DNA of 64,000 nt from Noviherbaspirillum sp. Root189 (GTDB lineage: Bacteria > Pseudomonadota > Gammaproteobacteria > Burkholderiales > Burkholderiaceae_D), in NCBI RefSeq assembly GCF_001428545.1, contig NZ_LMHZ01000034.1, positions 58,174-122,173 on the forward strand. The letters are read 5' to 3'. Positions within the stretch are counted from its first letter, which is position 1, and every line of letters begins with the position of its first letter. Shown here in pieces: positions 56,616 through 64,000 of the stretch. The notes beneath the pieces were generated by a model. The model was given only the letters and a program-made list of their open reading frames with translations. It had not been told where the DNA came from and did no database searches. The position numbers and the translations under genes were made by a program.

Positions 56616-58094
56616 CTATCCCATCCACAATGAAAGCGCGGCATAACCGCGCCATGGCGCCCAGGCACTGGCCCGGGCGGCGAGCTGCTTTTCCGTGAGA
56701 CGCCCGCCCTCTTCGGCTGCCGCTTTTTGCAGCCCGAGGTCGCCGGCTGGAAAAGCATCAGGAAAACGCAGCGCCCGCAACGCAATGTAATGCGCAGTCC
56801 AGTCACCGATGCCACGTACCGTCCTCAGGCAGGCCACCGCGTCGTCCAGCGTCATGCCCGGCCGCAGTTGCAAGCCGCCTTGCGCAGCAAATTGCGCAAG
56901 GTTGCGTATCGTCTGCGCGCGTGTCTGCGGCAAGCCGATGGCCGCTATGGCACTGACGTCCGCCTGTGACAGCACTTCCGGCAGCGGGAAAGCATGCGTG
57001 ACGGCGGCAAACGGCGTGGCGGACAGTGTCCCGAAGCGTTGCACCAGCCGCCCCGACAGCGTGGTGGCACCGGCCACGCTGACCTGCTGTCCGAGCACAG
57101 CCCGCACGGCAAGCTCGAAAGCGTCGAATGCGCCGGGCACGCGCAGGCCCGGCGTCGCGGTGATACGCGGGCCAAGCAACGGGTCCTGCTTCAAATGCGC
57201 TTCAATAATGGCCGGGTTGGCATCGAGGTCGAACAGCTTGCGCATCCGTCCGAGCAGCGGCATCAAGACCGGGGCCAGCGACGGTGCGACTTCCAGTTCG
57301 AGCTGGTGCCGCGATGGCGCATGCGTGACGCGTACCCATCCGGTGGCGCTGTCCAGACGCACGCTGCGCAGGTAAGCCGCCGCTTGCAGGTCCACTGCCT
57401 CGACCCCGGCGATCGCGCGGCCGGACAGGTAGCCCAGCAAGCGTTCCCACTGGAGCGGAGGACGATAGGCAAGGCGCAGCGTCAATGCATCGGGTGTGGC
57501 CGTGGGCCTCGGCAACGCACGGCGAATGCTGCCGGGCGCCATTCCGTAGCGCTGGGCAAACAGGGCGTTGAAACGCCTGACACTGCCGAAGCCGGCGGCA
57601 AACGCCACATCGGTCATCGGCATCGCGGTTTCCTGCAACAGCTTCTTGGCGAACAGCAGTCGCTGGGTCTGCGCCAGCTCAACCGGCGTGACACCGAAAT
57701 GCTGCAACAGCACACGTCGTAACTGCCGCGACGACAGACCAACTTCACCGGCAAGGCGTTCGACATCGCCATCGTTTAACGCCCCGCTGGCGATACGCTG
57801 CCACACTGCATGCGCCAGGTTTTCCTGAAGCGCGTAGGGCGCCAGTTCCGGACGGCAGCGCAAACAGGGCCGGAACCCCGCCGCTTCGGCTGCCGCCGCG
57901 CTGCTGAAGAATCGGCAGGACGACGCGCGCGGCGTCTTCACTGTGCATACCGGCCTGCAGTAAACACCGGTCGTGGTGACCCCGGTGAAAAACACCCCAT
58001 CGAAACGTGTATCTTTGGCTGCGAGCGCACGGTAGCAGCTGGCGCTGTCCATGGCATTCGGCGGTTCCGCGACGAGGGTGGTAACGGTATCCAT
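56616..58094 (-). CDS. Ada-type regulator fused to AlkA 3-methyladenine DNA glycosylase
   Basis: This is a 492-residue fusion. Residues 15-85 form the Ada zinc domain that accepts methyl groups from phosphotriesters (ligands C46, C50, C77 and C80 in VYCRPVC and PCLRC). An AraC-type double HTH (about 95-200) follows: VERLAGEVGLSSRQLRRVLL and TDVAFAAGFGSVRRFNALFA. The C-terminal AlkA domain (about 210-490) has the helix-hairpin-helix VRGIGDWTAHYIALRAL and the catalytic D452 in FPAGDLGLQKA. It thus joins alkylation sensing, transcription control and base excision. The methyltransferase domain of classic Ada is missing and is supplied by the neighbouring ogt gene. The start could also be the Met at residue 15. 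Confidence 0.93.
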   Translation of the reverse strand: MDTVTTLVAEPPNAMDSASCYRALAAKDTRFDGVFFTGVTTTGVYCRPVCTVKTPRASSCRFFSSAAAAEAAGFRPCLRCRPELAPYALQENLAHAVWQRIASGALNDGDVERLAGEVGLSSRQLRRVLLQHFGVTPVELAQTQRLLFAKKLLQETAMPMTDVAFAAGFGSVRRFNALFAQRYGMAPGSIRRALPRPTATPDALTLRLAYRPPLQWERLLGYLSGRAIAGVEAVDLQAAAYLRSVRLDSATGWVRVTHAPSRHQLELEVAPSLAPVLMPLLGRMRKLFDLDANPAIIEAHLKQDPLLGPRITATPGLRVPGAFDAFELAVRAVLGQQVSVAGATTLSGRLVQRFGTLSATPFAAVTHAFPLPEVLSQADVSAIAAIGLPQTRAQTIRNLAQFAAQGGLQLRPGMTLDDAVACLRTVRGIGDWTAHYIALRALRFPDAFPAGDLGLQKAAAEEGGRLTEKQLAARASAWAPWRGYAALSLWMG

Positions 58095-58204
58095 GTCGAA
58101 CGTTATACGCGCCGGCCTGCTCGGCGTCTAGCCGTTTTCGGACACCATTCGACGACTGCTTTTTTGCGGTAATGCATTCACAATGAGCCGAATCAACGTC
58201 CATC

Positions 58205-58217
58205 GTAGTTTTACTAC
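58205..58217. promoter_or_regulatory. Inverted repeat upstream of the Liv-type operon
   Basis: GTAGTTTTACTAC is a perfect inverted repeat (GTAGT, three-base spacer, ACTAC) 117 bases upstream of the binding-protein start. Its size fits a regulator half-site pair. No proof of function. Confidence 0.35.
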
Positions 58218-58333
58218 TTTCCCCAAAACACGCCTTGGAGTAACCTGCTCCAAGCCTGATTCCGTCCGCCGTTCGCTACGGTCCCAGACAGAACACGGCA
58301 GTAAAAACAACAACCCTTCAGAGGAAGTGAGAC

Positions 58334-59506
58334 ATGAGACATCACCTGCTTGCGGCAGTCGCCGCGCTTTGCTGCACCACAGCAGTCCACGCCAAAGATA
58401 TCAAGATCGCCCACGTATACGACAAGACCGGCCCGCTGGAAGCCTACGCGAAGCAGACGCAGATCGGCCTGATGATGGGCCTGGACTATGCAACCGGCGG
58501 CACCATGACCGTGAACGGCAACAAGCTGGTGGTCATCGAAAAGGATACCCAGGGTAAGCCTGACGTCGCAAAGTCGCAGCTTTCCGCTGCCTATGCCGAC
58601 GACAAGGCCGACATCGCGGTCGGCCCGACCGGCTCCGGTGTGGCGCTGGCCATGCTGCCGATCGCCGAAGAATACAAGAAGATCCTGCTGGTCGAGCCGG
58701 CGGTCGCCGATGCGATCACTGGCGACAAGTGGAACCGCTACATCTTCCGCACCGGCCGCAACTCCTCGCAGGACGCGATCTCGAACGCCGTGGCGCTCGA
58801 CAAGGAAGGCGTGACCATTGCCACACTGGCGCAGGACTATGCGTTCGGCCGTGACGGCGTCAAGGCCTTCAAGGACGCGCTGAAGAAGGCGAAGATCGTT
58901 CATGAAGAATACCTGCCGACCAATACCACCGACTTTACCGCCGGTGCGCAACGCCTGTTCGATTCGCTGAAGGACAAGCCGGGCCGCAAGGTCATCTTTA
59001 TCATCTGGGCGGGCGCGGGCAATCCGTTCAAGATCGCCGACCTCGATCCCAAACGTTACGGCATCGAGATCGCCACCGGCGGCAACATCCTGCCGGCCAT
59101 GGCCGCATACAAGAACTTCCCCGGCATGGAAGGCGCGACCTACTACTACTTCGGCATCCCGAAGAATCCGGCCAACAACTGGCTGGTGTCCGAACACTAC
59201 AAGCGCTATAAGAACCCGCCTGACTTCTTTACCGCCGGCGGCATGTCGGCCGGTATTGCACTGGTGGAAGCGCTGAAAAAGACCGGCGGCGACACCAATA
59301 CCGAGAAGCTGATCTCGACCATGGAAGGGATGAGCTTCGAGACCCCGAAAGGCAAGATGACTTTCCGCAAGGAAGACCATCAGGCACTGCAGTCGATGTA
59401 CCACTTCAAGATCAAGGTCGATCCCGCCTTCCCGTGGGGCGTGCCGGAGCTGGTGCGCGAGATCAAGATCGAAGACATGAACATTCCGATCAAGAACAAG
59501 CGTTGA
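58334..59506 (+). CDS. Branched-chain amino acid-type ABC transporter, periplasmic binding protein
   Basis: This is a 390-residue type I periplasmic binding protein (Peripla_BP_6). The signal peptide MRHHLLAAVAALCCTTAVHA is cleaved after residue 20. The mature protein starts KDIKIAHVYDKTGPLEAYAK and shows the usual IAVGPTGSGVALAMLPIAEE and FIIWAGAGNPFKIAD. AGAGGAAG upstream of the ATG gives the ribosome binding site. It heads the liv-type operon, separated from the ATPase gene by an inverted REP pair, which may lower downstream expression relative to the binding protein. The ligand is unknown; this subgroup often carries substrates other than leucine. Confidence 0.9.
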   Translation: MRHHLLAAVAALCCTTAVHAKDIKIAHVYDKTGPLEAYAKQTQIGLMMGLDYATGGTMTVNGNKLVVIEKDTQGKPDVAKSQLSAAYADDKADIAVGPTGSGVALAMLPIAEEYKKILLVEPAVADAITGDKWNRYIFRTGRNSSQDAISNAVALDKEGVTIATLAQDYAFGRDGVKAFKDALKKAKIVHEEYLPTNTTDFTAGAQRLFDSLKDKPGRKVIFIIWAGAGNPFKIADLDPKRYGIEIATGGNILPAMAAYKNFPGMEGATYYYFGIPKNPANNWLVSEHYKRYKNPPDFFTAGGMSAGIALVEALKKTGGDTNTEKLISTMEGMSFETPKGKMTFRKEDHQALQSMYHFKIKVDPAFPWGVPELVREIKIEDMNIPIKNKR

Positions 59507-59587
59507 TTGATTGGTCGGTTGATGTGGCGAGGCTGTAGCCTCACTATCGAAACCACGATTTACCTGTAAGTCTTCCACATGCCGGTT

Positions 59588-59700
59588 CCCTCCCCCTGGT
59601 AGGGGGAGGGTTAGGGTGGGGGTGGGAAGGTCGAATCAAGCGCAGTCCCTTGCACGACCTTCACACCCCCATCCCAACCTTCCCCCTGCAAGGGGGAAGG
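59588..59700. repeat. Inverted pair of REP-like elements
   Basis: Two copies of one G/C-biased motif face each other. The first has CCCTCCCCCT/AGGGGGAGGG as a hairpin (59588-59610), followed by TTAGGGTGGGGGTGGG. The second, inverted, is ACCCCCATCCCAACCTTCCC (59665-59684) and ends with the hairpin CCTTCCCCCT/AGGGGGAAGG. Such pairs occur as BIMEs between genes of one operon, where they protect or separate mRNA segments. Confidence 0.85.
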
Positions 59701-59735
59701 AGCCCGCATGCAGGGATTTCAACCGTGGAGCACCC

Positions 59736-60530
59736 ATGTCCCAGCCTCAATCCCCGGGCTCTCACGCCGGTACACTTGAAACCCGCGACCTGACCATCCG
59801 CTTCGGCGGCCATGTTGCCGTCAATGCGGTGTCCTGCAAGTTCGCCCCCGGTACCCTGACCGCCATCGTCGGTCCCAACGGTGCCGGCAAGACCACCTAT
59901 TTCAACCTGATTTCCGGCCAGCTCAAGCCGAGCGCAGGTCAGGTGCTGCTCAATGGGAACGACATCTCATCGCTGTCGGCTTCGGCGCGCACCCATGCCG
60001 GTCTGGGCCGCGCCTTCCAGCTGACCAGCCTGTTCCCGAATCTCAGCGTGATGGAAAACGTGCGCCTGGCCTTGCAGTCGCGCCGTCGTGTCGGCCTGGA
60101 TATGTGGAATGTCTGGAGCCACCATCGCGACCTGATCGAGCGGGCCGAGCAATTACTCGACAGCGTGGCGCTGCTGTCCAAGCATGATGTTCAGGCATCG
60201 GCCCTGCCGCACGGTGATCAGCGCAAGCTGGAAGTCGGCCTGCTGATGGCGCTCGACCCCGAGGTCTACATGTTCGACGAACCGACCGCCGGCATGAGCG
60301 TGGATGAAGTGCCGGTGATCCTGGATCTGATCCGCGCACTCAAGGCGCGGGGCGACAGGACCATCCTGCTGGTCGAACACAAGATGGATGTGGTGCGGGA
60401 ACTGGCCGACCGCATCATCGTGCTGCACAACGGCACCCTGATGGCCGACGGCGATCCGGAAACGGTGATTTCGTCGCCGGTGGTACAACAAGCCTATCTC
60501 GGCCTTGCGCCGGTGGAGGAAGCGGCATGA
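59736..60530 (+). CDS. livG: ABC transporter ATP-binding protein, LivG type
   Basis: This is a 264-residue ATPase from the ATG at 59736 (GGAG six bases upstream); the in-frame start at 59616 would translate the REP element. Walker A is GPNGAGKTT, the Q-loop lies near LTSLFPN, the signature is LPHGDQRKLEVG (a common LivG variant of LSGGQ), Walker B is VYMFDEPTAGM and the switch His lies in LLVEHKMDVV. The tail GTLMADGDPETVISSPVVQQ is typical of LivG. Its last four bases overlap the start of livF. Confidence 0.95.
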   Translation: MSQPQSPGSHAGTLETRDLTIRFGGHVAVNAVSCKFAPGTLTAIVGPNGAGKTTYFNLISGQLKPSAGQVLLNGNDISSLSASARTHAGLGRAFQLTSLFPNLSVMENVRLALQSRRRVGLDMWNVWSHHRDLIERAEQLLDSVALLSKHDVQASALPHGDQRKLEVGLLMALDPEVYMFDEPTAGMSVDEVPVILDLIRALKARGDRTILLVEHKMDVVRELADRIIVLHNGTLMADGDPETVISSPVVQQAYLGLAPVEEAA

Positions 60531-61264
60531 ACGCCCCCTTGCTCAAACTCGACGGTGTGCATACGCATATCGGCGCCTATCACATCCTGCACGGTGTCGA
60601 CCTCGAGGTGCCGCGCGGCCAACTGACCATGCTGCTGGGCCGCAACGGCGCCGGCAAAACCACGACGCTGCGCACCATCATGGGCCTGTGGCAGGCATCG
60701 CAAGGCCGCATCAGCTTCGATGGCCGCGACATTACTGCAACGTCGACACCCGATATTTCGCAGCTTGGCATCGCGTACGTGCCGGAAAACATGGGCATTT
60801 TCGCCGACCTGTCGGTGAAGGAAAACATGCTGCTGGCGGCACGGGGAGCGCGTCGCATCGATGACATCGACACGCAGCGCCTGGAATGGATCTTTGGCTT
60901 GTTTCCGGCGATGAAAAAATTCTGGCTGCACCCGGCGGGCAAACTGTCCGGTGGCCAAAAGCAGATGCTGGCCGTATCACGCGCCATTGTCGAACCGCGC
61001 AAACTGTTGCTGATTGACGAGCCAAGCAAGGGTCTGGCGCCGGCCATCATCGCCAACATGATCACCGCCTTCCGCGAACTGAAGCAGACCGACACGACCA
61101 TCTTGCTGGTCGAGCAGAATTTCAACTTCGCCAGGCAACTGGGCGATACGGTCGCGGTGATGGACGACGGCAAGATTGTGCATCGCGGACAGATGGCGGA
61201 ACTGGCCGAGAACGAAGAATTGCAAACGCGCCTGCTGGGCCTGTCGCTGGCTGCGCATCATTAA
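60527..61264 (+). CDS. livF: ABC transporter ATP-binding protein, LivF type
   Basis: This is a 245-residue ATPase, MNAPLLKLDGVHTHIGAYHI. Walker A is GRNGAGKTT, the LivF-specific segment GIAYVPENMGIFADLSVKEN follows, then the signature LSGGQKQMLAVSRA, Walker B LLLIDEPSKGL and the switch region LLVEQNFNFA. The gene overlaps livG by four bases (ATGA) and is followed by the permease gene after three bases, so all are co-translated. Confidence 0.95.
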   Translation: MNAPLLKLDGVHTHIGAYHILHGVDLEVPRGQLTMLLGRNGAGKTTTLRTIMGLWQASQGRISFDGRDITATSTPDISQLGIAYVPENMGIFADLSVKENMLLAARGARRIDDIDTQRLEWIFGLFPAMKKFWLHPAGKLSGGQKQMLAVSRAIVEPRKLLLIDEPSKGLAPAIIANMITAFRELKQTDTTILLVEQNFNFARQLGDTVAVMDDGKIVHRGQMAELAENEELQTRLLGLSLAAHH

Positions 61265-61267
61265 GGG

Positions 61268-62377
61268 ATGACGATGGGAACGACAACGGAACAGACTTCC
61301 GCAGCGCCAACACCAGACATGCCAAACATGCCGAGCATGGCAAACACGGTGGTGACGACCGTGGACACGGCAGCGCCCGCAAGCAGCGCGCCGCCTCTGA
61401 CCACGAAAATTGACTGGGCGCCGCTGGCGCTGGTACCGGTGCTGGCATTGGCCGCGTTACCCTTCATCGGCTCTACCTCGACCTGGATCACGCTGACTGC
61501 GGCCGGACTGGCGATGGGAATGATCATCTTCATCATCGCTTCCGGCCTGACGCTGATCTTTGGCCTGATGGACGTGCTGAACTTCGGTCACGGCGTGTTC
61601 ATCGCACTCGGCGCCTTCGTCGCGGTGTCGGTAATGGGTTCGATGTCGGAATGGAGCAACGCCGACAGCCTGGCGCAGAACCTTGGTGCGCTCGGCCTGG
61701 CGATGCTGGCGGCGATGGTCGTGGCCGGCGTGCTCGGCGCTGTATTCGAACGGGTGCTGGTGCGGGTGGTGTACGGCCAGCATCTGAAACAGATCCTGAT
61801 CACGATGGGCGGCATGGTAGTCGGCGAAGAACTGATCAAGGTGATCTGGGGCCCTGCGCAAATTCCGCTGCCCTTGCCGACCGCCCTGCGCGGCTCGGTG
61901 CTGCTCGGCGATGCGGCCATCGAAAAATACCGGCTGATCGCGGTGGTGGTTGGCCTCGCGGTGTTCGCCGCGCTGGTCCTGGTGCTCAACCGCACCAAGC
62001 TCGGACTGCTGATCCGCGCCGGTGTGCAGGATCGCGAAATGGTCGAAAGCCTCGGTTACCGGATCCGCCGCCTGTTCGTCGGTGTCTTCATCGCCGGCTC
62101 GGCGTTGGCTGGCCTTGGCGGCGTGATGTGGGGCCTGTACCAGCAGAACGTGATTCCGCAGATGGGCGCGCAGGTCAACGTGCTGATCTTCATTGTCATT
62201 ATCATCGGCGGCCTCGGTTCGACCGGCGGCTGCTTCCTCGGCGCGCTGCTGGTGGGATTGCTGGCGAACTACACCGGCTTTCTGGTGCCGAAAGTTGCGC
62301 TCTTTTCCAACATTCTCCTGATGATCGCCATTTTGCTGTGGCGTCCTCAGGGCGTCTATCCGGTCACGAACAGGTGA
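61268..62377 (+). CDS. livH: ABC transporter permease, LivH type
   Basis: This is a 369-residue inner-membrane permease. The first 50 residues are an unusual Met/Pro/Thr-rich cytoplasmic extension (TPDMPNMPSMANTVVTTVDT); core LivH proteins have about 290-310 residues. The hydrophobic core starts near residue 56. LivH motifs are present: SGLTLIFGLMDVLNFGHGVF and the EAA-like loop AGVQDREMVESLGYRIRRLF, then SALAGLGGVMWGLYQQNVIP. A later internal start is possible, but the frame and short spacing to livF favour 61268 or the second Met. Confidence 0.9.
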   Translation: MTMGTTTEQTSAAPTPDMPNMPSMANTVVTTVDTAAPASSAPPLTTKIDWAPLALVPVLALAALPFIGSTSTWITLTAAGLAMGMIIFIIASGLTLIFGLMDVLNFGHGVFIALGAFVAVSVMGSMSEWSNADSLAQNLGALGLAMLAAMVVAGVLGAVFERVLVRVVYGQHLKQILITMGGMVVGEELIKVIWGPAQIPLPLPTALRGSVLLGDAAIEKYRLIAVVVGLAVFAALVLVLNRTKLGLLIRAGVQDREMVESLGYRIRRLFVGVFIAGSALAGLGGVMWGLYQQNVIPQMGAQVNVLIFIVIIIGGLGSTGGCFLGALLVGLLANYTGFLVPKVALFSNILLMIAILLWRPQGVYPVTNR

Positions 62378-62384
62378 GCAACCG

Positions 62385-63443
62385 ATGATTACCCGCCTTC
62401 TTTCCCATGATTTGCCGCGCAGCCGTGTACTGGCGGTGATCCTGACCGTGATCGTGCTCGGTCTGGCATTTGCGCCTTTCATTTTCCCGGGCGCAAAGTC
62501 GCTCAATGTGGCCGCGAAGATCCTGATCTTCATTGTGCTGGTGGCCAGCTTTGATCTGCTGCTTGGCTATACCGGGATCGTTTCCTTCGCGCATACGATG
62601 TTCTTCGGCATTGGCGCTTATGGCATCGCGATTGCCAGTACCCGCATGGGACCGGGCTGGACCAGCCTGCTGGCCGGAGCGCTCGGCGCGATGCTGCTGT
62701 CGCTGCTGCTGTCGCTGATGATCGGCTTGTTTTCACTGCGGGTGCGGGCGATCTTTTACGCGATGATCACGCTGGCGGTGGCCTCGGCATTTCAGACCCT
62801 GGCTTCGCAGCTGTCGGAAATCACCGGCGGTGAGGATGGCTTGAATTTCAAGCTGCCGGAAGTCCTGGCCCCGTCCTTCCATCTGAGCGACAACCCTTTC
62901 CTCGGCGCCTCGCTCGATGGCAGGTTCATCACCTACTATCTCGTGTTTTTCAGCGCGGTCGTGCTGTTCCTGGCCATGCTGCGCATCGTCAATTCGCCAT
63001 TCGGTCGCGTGCTGCAGGCGATTCGCGAAAACGATTTCCGTGCAGAGGCGATCGGTTATCGCACCGTCGTCTACCGCACCTGGTCGAATGTGCTGGCCGC
63101 CGTGTTCGCCACGCTGGCCGGTTGCCTGCTGGCGATCTGGCTGCGCTACAACGGTCCGGACACCTCCTTGTCGTTCGAAATCATGATCGACATCCTGCTG
63201 ATCGTCGTGATCGGCGGCATGGGCACCATGTACGGGGCGATCTTCGGCGCCACGGTATTCCTGCTGGCGCAGAGCTACCTGCAGGACCTGATGGGCATGG
63301 CGGCAAACGCGACGCAATCGGTGCCGCTACTGTCGGCGCTGCTGTCGCCCGACCGCTGGCTGCTGTGGCTGGGCATCCTGTTCATCCTGTCCGTGTACTT
63401 CTTCCCGACCGGCATCGTCGGCAAACTGCGGGAGCGTCAATGA
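62385..63443 (+). CDS. livM: ABC transporter permease, LivM type
   Basis: This is a 352-residue inner-membrane permease with about eight hydrophobic segments. LivM motifs are visible: FDLLLGYTGIVSFAHTMFFG, then VLQAIRENDFRAEAIGYRTV (the cytoplasmic EAA-like loop contacting the ATPases) and IVVIGGMGTMYGAIFGATVF. It follows livH by seven bases and overlaps the downstream hydrolase start by four bases. Confidence 0.94.
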   Translation: MITRLLSHDLPRSRVLAVILTVIVLGLAFAPFIFPGAKSLNVAAKILIFIVLVASFDLLLGYTGIVSFAHTMFFGIGAYGIAIASTRMGPGWTSLLAGALGAMLLSLLLSLMIGLFSLRVRAIFYAMITLAVASAFQTLASQLSEITGGEDGLNFKLPEVLAPSFHLSDNPFLGASLDGRFITYYLVFFSAVVLFLAMLRIVNSPFGRVLQAIRENDFRAEAIGYRTVVYRTWSNVLAAVFATLAGCLLAIWLRYNGPDTSLSFEIMIDILLIVVIGGMGTMYGAIFGATVFLLAQSYLQDLMGMAANATQSVPLLSALLSPDRWLLWLGILFILSVYFFPTGIVGKLRERQ

Positions 63444-64000
63444 CCCCATCGTCCCATTACACATTGTGCTGCCGGCGTGAAATCCATTACGTCGAATGGG
63501 GCACACGCGGCCAGCCGCCGATCATCATGTGGCACGGACTGGCGCGCACCGGCCGCGATTTCGATGACCTGGCAGAAGCGCTGTCGGATCGCTATCACAT
63601 CATTTGCCCGGATACGCTGGGGCGCGGATTTTCACAGTGGAGCCCCGATCCCGATAACGAGTACTGCCTTGCCTTCTATGCACGCATTGCGGCCGAACTG
63701 GTTGACCGGCTCGGCTTTTCGCAAGTACGCTGGGTCGGCACCTCGATGGGTGGCGCGATCGGTACGGTGGCAGCGGCAACCACGCTGAAAGGCCGTATCA
63801 GTCACCTTGTCCTCAACGATAACGGGCCGGCACTGGCGGCCGCAGCGATCGAGCGGATCAAGACGTATGCGGGCAATCCGCCGCAGTTCGACACCCTGAC
63901 CGAATTCGAAGAATTTTTGCGCACCGTGTACAGGCCCTACGGCTGGCAAAGCGATGCGCAATGGCGGCGCATGGCCGAGACTTCGGCGCGGCGTCTGCCG
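63440..64000 (+). CDS. Alpha/beta hydrolase (partial, cut by window end)
   Basis: The first 187 codons of an alpha/beta hydrolase start at ATG 63440, overlapping the livM stop (ATGA), so it belongs to the transporter operon. The fold is clear: VEWGTRGQPPIIMWHGLART (oxyanion region), CPDTLGRGFSQWSPD, the nucleophile elbow GTSMGG with the catalytic Ser, and LVLNDNGPALA. The cap domain follows; the acid and His lie beyond the edge. The coupling suggests that the transporter imports an ester, amide or similar compound that this enzyme then opens. That link is inference. Confidence 0.88.
   Translation, partial: MTPSSHYTLCCRREIHYVEWGTRGQPPIIMWHGLARTGRDFDDLAEALSDRYHIICPDTLGRGFSQWSPDPDNEYCLAFYARIAAELVDRLGFSQVRWVGTSMGGAIGTVAAATTLKGRISHLVLNDNGPALAAAAIERIKTYAGNPPQFDTLTEFEEFLRTVYRPYGWQSDAQWRRMAETSARRLP

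Noticed and set aside
58214-59578. 454-codon open frame opposite the Liv binding-protein gene
   Set aside because: Shadow frame of a well-supported gene; no domain recognisable.

Overview
The window looks like a chromosome segment of a betaproteobacterium of the order Burkholderiales, most likely Oxalobacteraceae (the Herbaspirillum/Herminiimonas/Noviherbaspirillum group). The pointers are gene neighbourhoods: rsmB, DUF4390, an NtrY-like kinase and a short NtrX-like regulator in a row; def, a LysM protein, dprA, smg and topoisomerase III in a row; and small DUF1840 and DUF3567 proteins. This placement is inference from protein families and gene order; no search was run.

Two halves differ sharply. 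Bases 1 to about 20,100 are accessory DNA: sparse, visibly more A+T rich, full of relics and unknown genes. From left to right they hold the start of a membrane sensor, a five-PAS hybrid histidine kinase, a small DUF1488-like protein, a hairpin-rich intergenic region, an SOS-controlled umuDC operon under a perfect LexA box, a frameshifted conserved gene, a decayed GGDEF domain, a 1989-residue DUF4011/helicase/nuclease/DUF3320 protein of the type proposed as single-gene phage defence, a kptA RNA 2'-phosphotransferase, a tandemly duplicated coiled-coil gene mixed with two broken kptA copies, several unknown proteins, an XRE regulator preceded by four 15-bp direct repeats and followed by an unknown 227-residue protein, and a small excisionase-like helix-turn-helix gene. 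This DNA runs straight into the 3' third of comM (yifB), a known island insertion hotspot, so I read it as the right end of a genomic island. The left end and any integrase lie outside the window.

From 20,767 onward the genes are dense, G+C rich core or near-core genes: a MocR regulator, an AraC regulator with an EamA exporter, a lipoprotein, a DUF1840/alpha-beta-hydrolase pair, a LysE exporter, rsmB with the NtrY/NtrX-like two-component system, a TrmB-like methyltransferase, a VpsR-like sigma-54 activator, two LysR regulators, a class II glutamine amidotransferase, an EAL-HDOD protein, metH with an attenuator-like leader, fmt, def, a LysM protein, dprA, smg, topoisomerase III, a GFA-family enzyme, two small lipoproteins, an ogt/Ada-AlkA alkylation-repair pair, and a complete LivKGFHM-type ABC transporter that overlaps a hydrolase cut by the window end.

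The core half carries three copies of one small mobile element (MITE-like, ends TACCAATCCC/GGGATTGGTA) at 36.4, 49.2 and 54.1 kb, and an inverted REP pair between the Liv binding protein and its ATPase. The most promising material for something undescribed is the kptA/coiled-coil array (14.1-17.5 kb) and the XRE/15-bp-repeat/unknown-protein module (18.4-19.5 kb), both next to the large defence-type helicase.
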